Of a stretch of DNA of 64,000 nt, positions 57,763 through 64,000 are shown piece after piece. The notes beneath the pieces were generated by a model, which was not told where the DNA came from, searched no databases, and saw nothing but the letters and a program-made list of their open reading frames with translations. The translations under genes were made by a program, and so were the position numbers. The stretch comes from Williamsia serinedens (GTDB lineage: Bacteria > Actinomycetota > Actinomycetes > Mycobacteriales > Mycobacteriaceae). Position 1 is the stretch's first letter. Every line of letters begins with the position of its first letter. The stretch is taken from the NCBI RefSeq assembly GCF_024171725.1, contig NZ_JAMTCG010000001.1:248001-312000 (forward strand), in the 5' to 3' direction.

Positions 57763-58626
57763 ATGAGCGACGCGACGGAGGGACCGCGCATCGGCGACGG
57801 TGCGGGCCCCTACGACATCTCCGACCTCGGCGACGAGCTCGGGCTGGACAACTCCCACCTGGATCTCGGGTCGGTGCTCGTTCCCGTGGTCGAGGGTGGG
57901 CAGGTCACCGTCGAGATGACCGCCGACCACCAACCGCAGGCCGTCTACCTGGTCACCCCGCACGGACGGATCAGCGTCGCCGCGTTCGCGGCTCCGCGGT
58001 CGCCCGGGCTGTGGGCCGAGGTCGTCGGCGAGCTGGTGGAGTCGCTGCGCACCGACGGGGCGACCGCGGCGACGGAGTCGGGGCACTGGGGCCGCGAGGT
58101 GATCGGCACGGTGCCGGGCGCGGTGCACCGGTTCATCGGTGTCGACGGCCCCCGCTGGATGGTGCGCTGTGTGGCGAGCGCCCCGGCCGAGTCCGCCGAC
58201 GACCTGGCGCTGGTCGCCCGCGCGGTGCTCAGCGAGACCGTCGTCCGCCGGGGGAGCGACCCGTTCCCCCCGCGTGAACCCCTGCCCGTCGTCCTGCCGC
58301 CCGTCCTGGCCGAGCAGGTCGCCGCGGCCCAGCAGCAGATGGCCGACCAGGGTGCCTTCGCCGAGAACGGCATGGTCGACCCCCAGGCACAGACACCCGT
58401 GCCGTCGGCGCCGGAGGCCCCGGCCCACGAGGTCGACGAAACCGACGCGGCCGACCCCGAGGGCGCGCTCGGACAGATCGCGCGGGCTCAGGTGGTGGCC
58501 GAGGACGGCGCCCCGGTCGTCGACCCGGCGGCACCCGCCCAGGGCGACGAGGCGCCGGCGCCGCAGGGCAAGCGTCGGTCGTCCGGGTCGGCAATGCAGC
58601 GTCTGCGTCGACGTCAGGGCCGCTGA
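57763..58626 (+). CDS. DUF3710 family protein
   Basis: 287 residues from ATG 57763, preferred over GTG 57757 because GAGAGGG is 5 nt upstream. The conserved core is GPYDISDLGDE, LDLGSVLVPV, VYLVTPHGRISVAAFAAPRSPGLWAEV and GWRWMVR-type segments. The C-terminal ~90 residues are acidic/Ala/Pro-rich and end in a basic tail (MQRLRRRQGR). It is cotranscribed with dut. Function unknown. Confidence 0.87.
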   Translation: MSDATEGPRIGDGAGPYDISDLGDELGLDNSHLDLGSVLVPVVEGGQVTVEMTADHQPQAVYLVTPHGRISVAAFAAPRSPGLWAEVVGELVESLRTDGATAATESGHWGREVIGTVPGAVHRFIGVDGPRWMVRCVASAPAESADDLALVARAVLSETVVRRGSDPFPPREPLPVVLPPVLAEQVAAAQQQMADQGAFAENGMVDPQAQTPVPSAPEAPAHEVDETDAADPEGALGQIARAQVVAEDGAPVVDPAAPAQGDEAPAPQGKRRSSGSAMQRLRRRQGR

Positions 58627-58646
58627 GCGACAACAGTTCTCAGCGG
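58620..58646. terminator. Hairpin spanning two convergent stops
   Basis: 8-bp arms CCGCTGAG / CTCAGCGG with an 11-nt loop; the arms contain the stop codons of the DUF3710 gene (+) and the hydrolase gene (-). Probable weak bidirectional terminator. Confidence 0.4.
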
Positions 58647-59386
58647 GTCGGCGGACGCAGGTCTCGCAGGGCGTCGGCCGCCGCACGGCCGATCGAGCCG
58701 GGGTCCTCGGCCCAGGTGTCGAAGTCGATCACCCGGGGTGCCACGCCGAGCATCTCCGCCCAGCCGATCGCGACCTCGGTCGGGTGCACCGCATCGCCGT
58801 CGACCGCCACGACGGCGGTCGCGACACCGAGGTCGGCCGACCTGCTCATGTCGGCCGCCGTGGGCACCGACGCCGACGCCGCCTCACGGAGGTGCGGTGC
58901 GAGCAGATCACCGAGCGCCGTCCAGGACCGACCGAGTTCGTCCCCGAGCCACCCAGGACTCGAGGCCCGCATCGCCGCGATCGCGGCCGCGAGACCGTCC
59001 TGCTCGATCGCCGCGACCGTCGCGCGCGCTGCCGCCGCCGCGGGGGAGTGGCCGGCCCCGCCCGGCGGCCACGGGGGACTCGCCGCGACCACGGCGGCGC
59101 ACGCCCCCGGCCGTGTCGCCGCCCAGTGCACCGCGACGCACGCGCCGATGGAGATCCCGGCCGCGATCACCGGGCCGTGCCGCGCGGCCTCGTCGAGGGC
59201 GTCCAGACAGGTCGCGACGATCCCGGCGGGGCCCGGGTCGACGGCGATCAGCGGCACGCCGACCGTCTCGGCCAGAGGGCCCAGCGCGCGTCGCGCGTAG
59301 TCCCCGTCCGAGCCGGCCCCGGGCATCGCCACCAGCGACGACGCGGTGATCGCGACCCGGTCCGGGGGGGTGTGGAAGGTGGCCAT
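58640..59386 (-). CDS. Alpha/beta hydrolase fold protein (Rv2695-like)
   Basis: 248 residues. Compact alpha/beta hydrolase: nucleophile elbow GISIGA, oxyanion-side segment VVAASPPWPPGGAG, a helical cap (WLGDELGRSWTALGDLLAP), and a late Asp (AVDGDAVHPTEV) and HP pair that could complete the triad. Position between dut-DUF3710 and the OB-fold gene matches Rv2695. Substrate unknown. Confidence 0.78.
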   Translation of the reverse strand: MATFHTPPDRVAITASSLVAMPGAGSDGDYARRALGPLAETVGVPLIAVDPGPAGIVATCLDALDEAARHGPVIAAGISIGACVAVHWAATRPGACAAVVAASPPWPPGGAGHSPAAAAARATVAAIEQDGLAAAIAAMRASSPGWLGDELGRSWTALGDLLAPHLREAASASVPTAADMSRSADLGVATAVVAVDGDAVHPTEVAIGWAEMLGVAPRVIDFDTWAEDPGSIGRAAADALRDLRPPTR

Positions 59387-59430
59387 CCGACGATGGTCCC
59401 CCGCAGGTGGTGCGCTCGTTCGGCGAGGTC

Positions 59431-59436
59431 TACCCT
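59431..59436 (+). promoter_or_regulatory. -10-like box upstream of the OB-fold gene
   Basis: TACCCT on the plus strand, giving a leader of about 126 nt before ATG 59569. A closer start of transcription cannot be excluded. Tentative. Confidence 0.35.
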
Positions 59437-59568
59437 GAGGGTCCGACGACGGCAGGGTGCCGTTGTCGCAGTGTTCCGACGACGCCGTCGGGACGTCAGA
59501 AGGGTGATGATGATCGGTGGCCGGAGGCCCGCAATGATCGTTCCCGTCCCGCACACCGGAGGCCGCGC

Positions 59569-59940
59569 ATGACCGCCGCCGGATACCTCAAGCGTCTGAG
59601 CAAGCGGCTGACCGCCGACCTCGAGGAACTCGACGCCGAGCGGATCTCCGAACAGTCCCAGGCCACCGGTGCGCAGCGCGCGTGCGACTGCGGCCAGGGC
59701 GAGGAGGTCAGCATGCTCGGTGAGCTCCGTTCCGTGCAGACCTGTTCCAAGGCCGCGAAGACGGGCGTCGTCGCCGAGTTCTTCGACGGCACCGACGTCG
59801 TCGTGCTCAAGTGGATCGGCCGCAACCGCATCCCGGGCATCGAGCCGGGGCGCAAGCTGACCGTTCGCGGTCGCCTCGGGGTGAAGGACGGCGTGAAGGT
59901 CGTCTACAACCCCTACTACGAGCTCATCGGTGACGACTGA
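59569..59940 (+). CDS. OB-fold nucleic acid binding protein (Rv2694c-like)
   Basis: 123 residues from ATG 59569, with GGAGG 6 nt upstream. OB-fold strands: EEVSMLGELRSVQT, GVVAEFFDGTDVVVLKWIGR, IPGIEPGRKLTVRGRLGVKDG, VVYNPYYELI. The N-terminal 30 residues are a charged helix. The RIPGIEPG element is typical of actinobacterial OB-fold proteins. DNA or RNA binding is inferred only from the fold. It overlaps the next gene by 11 nt. Confidence 0.87.
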   Translation: MTAAGYLKRLSKRLTADLEELDAERISEQSQATGAQRACDCGQGEEVSMLGELRSVQTCSKAAKTGVVAEFFDGTDVVVLKWIGRNRIPGIEPGRKLTVRGRLGVKDGVKVVYNPYYELIGDD

Positions 59941-60682
59941 CCCCTCCCGGTCGGGCGCGCCCGCGGACGACGCGACCGCCGGTGGCGGCCCGGGCGTGAC
60001 GTCGGACGACGTCTCCGAGGCCGTGCCGACCCTCCTCGAGCAGATGGGTGGCATCGCCGGCCTGATCTACTCGACGGTCCCCATCGTGGTGTTCGTCGCC
60101 GTCAACGCGCTGTCTTCGCTGACGCCGGCGATCGTCGCCGCACTCGCCGTCGCGGTGCTCATCGCGATCGTCCGGGTCGTCCGCCGCGAACCGGTCCAGC
60201 CGGCGGTGTCCGGTGTCTTCGGTGTCGCGATCTGCGCCTTCATCGCCTACCGCACCGGAGACGCCAAGGGGTTCTTCCTCTTCGGGATCTGGAGCACCCT
60301 CGTCTACGCGGGTGCGTTCGCACTCTCGATCCTCGTGCGTTGGCCCCTCGTCGGCGTGATCTGGAACGTCGTGAACGGCAACGGCACCGACTGGCGTAAG
60401 CACCGGCGGACGCTGCTCGCCTACGACCTGGCGACCGCGGTGTGGGCCGTGTTGTTCGCGCTGCGGTACGTGGTGCAGTCGTTTCTGTACGACTCCGACC
60501 AGACCGGGTGGCTCGCCGCGGCGCGTATCGGGATGGGGTGGCCGCTGACGGCCGTGGCCGCGCTCGCGACCGTGCTGCTGGTCCGGTGGGCCGAACGGAC
60601 CGAGGAGTCCGAGGACGCAGCCGACGACGCGAGCGTCGCCGGCGGCGAGATCAGCGGCGCGGAGACACCGCCGACCCGCTGA
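59930..60682 (+). CDS. DUF3159 membrane protein
   Basis: 250 residues from GTG 59930. About six membrane helices between residues 45 and 225; the DUF3159 signatures are LLEQMGGIAGLIYSTVPIVVFV, FGIWSTLVYAGAF and RWPLVGVIWNVVNG...WRKHRRTLLAYDLAT. It matches Rv2693c. It is cotranslated with the OB-fold gene. Function unknown, perhaps a transport or channel protein. Confidence 0.87.
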   Translation: MTTDPSRSGAPADDATAGGGPGVTSDDVSEAVPTLLEQMGGIAGLIYSTVPIVVFVAVNALSSLTPAIVAALAVAVLIAIVRVVRREPVQPAVSGVFGVAICAFIAYRTGDAKGFFLFGIWSTLVYAGAFALSILVRWPLVGVIWNVVNGNGTDWRKHRRTLLAYDLATAVWAVLFALRYVVQSFLYDSDQTGWLAAARIGMGWPLTAVAALATVLLVRWAERTEESEDAADDASVAGGEISGAETPPTR

Positions 60683-60692
60683 CCGGCCGGGC

Positions 60693-61352
60693 TCAGGACT
60701 GCAGGATCGCGGCCTGGAGGTCGTCCTCGACCTCCGCCGGTGCGATGAACACGAGCTCGTCGCCGCCCTCGACCGGGTCGTCGGGTTGGGGCACGATCAC
60801 CCGACCGCCCCGCAGGATCGCCACCAGCGCGGCGTCGCGGGGGAGCACCAACTTGCGGACGGGCTTGCCCGCGAACGACGTGTCCTGCGGCAGCGTGATC
60901 TCGACGAGGTTCGCCTGGCCCTGACGGAACGTCATGAGGCGCACCAGGTCACCCACGGAGACGGCCTCCTCCACCAGCGAGGCCAGGATGCGCGGGGTGG
61001 ACACGGCGACGTCGACGCCCCAGTCCTCCCCGAACAGCCACTCGTTGCGCGGGTCGTTCACCCGCGCCACCACGCGCCCCACCGCGAACTCGGTCTTGGC
61101 GAGCAGGCTGACCACCAGGTTGGCCTTGTCGTCGCCCGTCGCGGCGATCACGACGTCGAACGTCTGCAGCTGCGCCTGCTCGAGGTTGTCGAGCTCGCAG
61201 GCGTCGGCGTGCACCCACGTGGCGCCGGCGACGGCGTCGACGTCGATGTTCTCCCGACGACGTTCCAGCAGGACGACGTCGTGGTCGCCGCCGATGAGTT
61301 CCCGCGCGATGGACCGGCCGACGGCACCGGCGCCGGCGATGGCGACCTTCAT
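60693..61352 (-). CDS. ceoC: Trk potassium uptake regulatory subunit (CeoC)
   Basis: 219 residues, starting MKVAIAGAGAVGRSIA. RCK_N Rossmann domain (NAD motif GAGAVG; VIAATGDDKANLVVSLLAK) followed by RCK_C (VRLMTFRQGQANLVEITLP). It gates a Trk-type K+ channel with CeoB in response to NAD(H) or nucleotides. It overlaps ceoB by ATGA. No membrane Trk subunit is encoded in the window, but a permease gene lies divergent to ceoB. Confidence 0.9.
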   Translation of the reverse strand: MKVAIAGAGAVGRSIARELIGGDHDVVLLERRRENIDVDAVAGATWVHADACELDNLEQAQLQTFDVVIAATGDDKANLVVSLLAKTEFAVGRVVARVNDPRNEWLFGEDWGVDVAVSTPRILASLVEEAVSVGDLVRLMTFRQGQANLVEITLPQDTSFAGKPVRKLVLPRDAALVAILRGGRVIVPQPDDPVEGGDELVFIAPAEVEDDLQAAILQS

Positions 61353-62014
61353 TCCCCGCCCTCCCGCTGCGCACCTGCGACCGCGAACGCCTCGTCGCGG
61401 TGGTCACGCAGGACGGCCACGTAGACCGTGTCGTCCTGCTGCAGGACGGTGCGCGGCTCGGGCAGCAGGCTCGAGCCCACCCGGCTGATGAACGCGATGC
61501 GCGCGCCCGTCTCCTCCTGAAAGACCTTCGCGGTCTGCCCGATCCAGCTCTCGTGCACCGTGATCTGGGTGACGAGCACCTGGCCGGACGGATCCCGCCA
61601 CGCGGTGGCGGCGTCGCCCACGCCGAGCGCGGCGACGAAGCGCTGCGTCGTCCACGGGACCGTCGCGACGGTGGGGATGCCGAGGCGTTCGTAGACCGCC
61701 GCACGCTTGGCGTCGTAGATGCGGGCGACGACCCGCTCGACGCCGAAGGTCTCGCGGGCGACCCGGGCGGCGATGATGTTCGAGTTGTCCCCCGAGGAGA
61801 CCGCGGCGAACGCGTCGGCGTCGGCGATACCGGCCGCCTCGAGGACGTCCCGGTCGAAGCCGACGCCGCGGACTGTGGTGCCGCCGTAGGACTGGCTGAG
61901 GCGCCGGAAGGCGGACTCCTCGCGGTCGACGACGGCGACCGTGTGGCCCTTGCTGTCGAGGGCCTGCGCGAGGGACGACCCCACGCGCCCACAGCCCATG
62001 ATCACTACCCGCAC
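61349..62014 (-). CDS. ceoB: Trk potassium uptake regulatory subunit (CeoB)
   Basis: 221 residues from GTG 62014, chosen because GAGGAG lies 10 nt upstream and family members start at (M/V)RVVxMGCGRVG; an ATG at 62032 adds six residues. RCK_N domain with GCGRVGSSLA, SSGDNSNIIAARVARE and VARIYDAKRAAVYERLGIPTVATVPWTT, then RCK_C. Partner of CeoC, the same pair as Rv2691-Rv2692. Confidence 0.9.
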   Translation of the reverse strand: MRVVIMGCGRVGSSLAQALDSKGHTVAVVDREESAFRRLSQSYGGTTVRGVGFDRDVLEAAGIADADAFAAVSSGDNSNIIAARVARETFGVERVVARIYDAKRAAVYERLGIPTVATVPWTTQRFVAALGVGDAATAWRDPSGQVLVTQITVHESWIGQTAKVFQEETGARIAFISRVGSSLLPEPRTVLQQDDTVYVAVLRDHRDEAFAVAGAQREGGE

Positions 62015-62102
62015 CGTGTCTGTGCTCCTCATCCGGTGGACGATCGCTCGTCGTGGGTCGGGTGTGCATCCCGCCACGTGCGGCGAACGCTACCGCCCGG
62101 CG

Positions 62103-62136
62103 TCGACGATCGTGTGTCCGCGTCTAAGGTTGCCTG
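62103..62136 (+). promoter_or_regulatory. Leaderless promoter of the APC permease
   Basis: TCGACG (62103-62108), a 16-bp spacer and TAAGGT (62125-62130), followed by six bases and GTG 62137. The -10 box ends at -7 from the start codon. Confidence 0.6.
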
Positions 62137-64000
62137 GTGTCCACGGTGTCCACCGTCTCGGTCGCGGCCAAACGGCTGTTGCTGGGCCGTCCGTTCCGCA
62201 GCGACAAGCTCGGGCACACGCTGCTGCCCAAGCGGATCGCCCTCCCCGTCTTCGCGTCCGACGCGATGTCCTCGGTGGCCTACGCGCCGCAGGAGATCTT
62301 CCTGGTCCTCTCCGTCGCCGGTCTGTCGGCGTACGCGTACACGCCGTGGATCGGTCTCGCTGTCGCGATCGTCATGGCCGTGGTCGTCGCCAGCTACCGG
62401 CAGAACGTGCACGCCTACCCCTCGGGCGGCGGCGACTACGAGGTCGCCACCGTCAACCTGGGCCCGAAGGCCGGACTGACCGTCGGCAGCGCACTCCTCG
62501 TCGACTACGTGCTGACGGTGGCGGTGTCGATCTCGTCGGCCGCGGAGAACATCGGGTCGGCGATCCCGTTCGTCGAGCAGCACCGCGTGCTGTTCTGTGT
62601 CGCGGCGATCGTCCTGCTCACCAGCGTGAACCTGCGCGGCATCCGGGAGTCCGGCACCGCGTTCGCCATCCCCACCTACGCGTTCATCGGCGGGATGGTG
62701 GTGATGTTGATCTGGGGGTTCGTGCAGATCTTCGCCCTCGGCGACTCGGTGCGGTCGGAGACCGCCGACTTCACGGTCAAGGCCGAGAACAGCCACCTCG
62801 TCGGCATCGCGTTCGTGTTCCTGATCGCCCGCGCGTTCTCCTCCGGGTGTGCCGCGCTCACCGGTGTGGAGGCGATCAGCAACGGTGTCCCGGCGTTCCA
62901 GAAGCCGAAGTCCCGCAACGCGGCGACGACACTGCTGCTGCTCGGCGGCATCGCGATCGTGTTGCTCATGGGCATCATCGTGCTGGCCCGCAGGATCGGC
63001 GCGAAGTACGTCGAGAACCCCTCGGCCGACCTCGTCGGCGCCCCCGACGGGTATCAGCAGAAGTCCCTGGTCGCGCAACTCGCGCACGCGGTCTTCGCCG
63101 ACTTCACGCCGGGCTTCTACTTCGTCACCACGGTGACCGCGCTGATCCTCGTGCTCGCGGCCAACACCGCGTTCAACGGGTTCCCCGTGCTCGGGTCGGT
63201 CCTCGCGCAGGACCGCTACCTCCCGCGTCAGCTGCACACCCGCGGCGACCGTCTCGCCTTCAGCAACGGCATCCTCTTCCTCGCCGTCGCGGCCATCGCG
63301 TTCGTGGTCGCGTTCGGCGCACAGGTGACCGCGCTGATCCAGCTGTACATCGTCGGTGTCTTCGTCTCGTTCACGCTGTCGCAGATCGGCATGGTGCGGC
63401 ACTGGACCCGCCACCTGCGGTCCGAGTCCGACCCGCAGGCCCGCGGTCGGATGCAGCGGTCGCGCGTGATCAACTCCATCGGCCTGTTGATGACGGGCAC
63501 CGTGCTGATCATCGTGCTCATCACCAAGTTCCTCGCCGGGGCCTGGATCGCGATCGTGGCGATGGTGGCGATCTTCGGGCTGATGCAGCTCATCCATCGG
63601 CACTACGCCTCCGTACAGCACGAACTCGACACCACCGACGAGGACGTCGTGTTGCCCAGCCGCACGCACTCGGTGGTGCTCGTGTCGAAGATCCACCTGC
63701 CGACCAAGCGTGCTCTGGCCTACGCCCGCGCCACGCGCCCGGACACGCTCGAGGCCATCACGGTCAACGTCGACGACCGCGACACCCGGCGCCTGGTCGC
63801 CGAGTGGGAGGCCAGCGACCTGACCGTGCCGCTCAAGGTCATCGCGTCGCCGTACCGCGAGGTGACCCGACCGGTCATCGACTACGTGCGCCGTATCCGA
63901 CGGGACTCGCCGCGCGACGTCATCACGGTGTTCATCCCCGAGTACGTCGTGGGGCACTGGTGGGAGCAGATCCTGCACAACCAGTCCGCGCTGCGCCTCA
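62137..64000 (+). CDS. APC family permease (3' truncated by the window)
   Basis: At least 621 residues from GTG 62137; the frame is open to the end of the window. About 11-12 membrane helices. It opens with FASDAMSSVAYAPQEIFLVLS and YPSGGGDYEVATVNLGPKAGL, the marks of the KUP-like/APC subgroup (Rv2690c). After the membrane part, a soluble domain starts near residue 500 (VVLPSRTHSVVLVSKIHLPTKRALAYARATRPDTLEAITVNV), resembling a UspA-like fold. The divergent position to ceoBC suggests K+ or amino-acid transport. The substrate is not established. Confidence 0.9.
   Translation, partial: MSTVSTVSVAAKRLLLGRPFRSDKLGHTLLPKRIALPVFASDAMSSVAYAPQEIFLVLSVAGLSAYAYTPWIGLAVAIVMAVVVASYRQNVHAYPSGGGDYEVATVNLGPKAGLTVGSALLVDYVLTVAVSISSAAENIGSAIPFVEQHRVLFCVAAIVLLTSVNLRGIRESGTAFAIPTYAFIGGMVVMLIWGFVQIFALGDSVRSETADFTVKAENSHLVGIAFVFLIARAFSSGCAALTGVEAISNGVPAFQKPKSRNAATTLLLLGGIAIVLLMGIIVLARRIGAKYVENPSADLVGAPDGYQQKSLVAQLAHAVFADFTPGFYFVTTVTALILVLAANTAFNGFPVLGSVLAQDRYLPRQLHTRGDRLAFSNGILFLAVAAIAFVVAFGAQVTALIQLYIVGVFVSFTLSQIGMVRHWTRHLRSESDPQARGRMQRSRVINSIGLLMTGTVLIIVLITKFLAGAWIAIVAMVAIFGLMQLIHRHYASVQHELDTTDEDVVLPSRTHSVVLVSKIHLPTKRALAYARATRPDTLEAITVNVDDRDTRRLVAEWEASDLTVPLKVIASPYREVTRPVIDYVRRIRRDSPRDVITVFIPEYVVGHWWEQILHNQSALRL

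Noticed and set aside
62029-63978. 649-codon minus-strand frame opposite the APC permease
   Set aside because: The plus strand encodes a well-formed 11-12 helix transporter from a leaderless GTG; the minus-strand product is His/Asp/Arg-rich noise.

Overview
The window is a 64 kb piece of chromosome from a high-GC actinomycete of the order Mycobacteriales (Gordonia/Williamsia/Rhodococcus-like). Gene content and order support this: a recA-recX-miaB-miaA-dapF-hflX-lexA-nrdR block, a sigB-ideR-galE block and a sigA-ppgK-suhB-cei-dut-ceoBC block follow, gene for gene, the Rv2739c-to-Rv2690c stretch of Mycobacterium tuberculosis. The gluABCD operon between recX and miaB and the fructose PTS cluster next to lexA match Corynebacterium glutamicum instead, so the window looks like the ancestral arrangement that mycobacteria later lost in part. 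recA carries no intein. A mycothiol-type formaldehyde dehydrogenase, an Rv2700-like envelope protein and two group 1/2 sigma factors fit the same lineage. I see no rRNA, tRNA, CRISPR array, insertion sequence or prophage.

Layout. 1-3.2 kb: a truncated glycosyltransferase, a DUF3046 gene, and recA-recX behind a LexA box and a PafBC-type promoter. 3.2-4.3 kb: a divergent HTH regulator / methionine aminopeptidase pair sharing two palindromes. 4.3-7.7 kb: a glutamate-type ABC importer. 7.9-16 kb: tRNA modification (miaB, miaA), dapF, hflX and conserved actinobacterial genes. 16-22.2 kb: a complete fructose phosphotransferase system (ptsH, fruA, fruK, a DeoR regulator, and divergent ptsI). 22.3-28.4 kb: lexA, a LysM protein, nrdR, hrpA. 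28.4-35 kb: an aminotransferase, an Ski2-like helicase, a PAC2 protein, and the formaldehyde-detoxifying mscR plus a metallo-hydrolase. 35-46 kb: lipoprotein, DUF4192, galE-ideR, a deacetylase/acetyltransferase pair, sigB, a methyltransferase. 46-54 kb: small conserved proteins, YihY, a second helicase, a transporter-DUF952 fusion, sigA, ppgK. 54-64 kb: suhB, cei, DUF4193, dut, OB-fold and membrane proteins, ceoB/ceoC and a truncated APC permease.

How the parts work together. DNA damage control is concentrated here: recA, lexA and the LysM gene carry sequences matching the actinobacterial LexA box (TCGAAC-N4-GTTCGA), and recA also carries a match to the LexA-independent RecA-NDp/PafBC promoter. 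Carbon uptake (PTS), glutamate uptake, reversible protein acetylation (AcuC-like deacetylase overlapping a Pat-like acetyltransferase), iron control (IdeR) and the two main sigma factors sit in adjacent transcription units. Several genes appear to be leaderless: a TANNNT box ends exactly 6 nt before the start codon in five cases. Several convergent gene pairs are separated by long perfect palindromes that look like bidirectional terminators without a U tract.

Most of the window is conserved core genome. The least explained elements are the paired palindromes of the HTH/aminopeptidase locus, a 24-bp palindrome upstream of mscR, a probable ATT start codon on a helicase gene, an EamA-DUF952 fusion, and the ~230-nt leader of the DUF4193 gene. 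All functions are inferred from sequence recognition without database searches.
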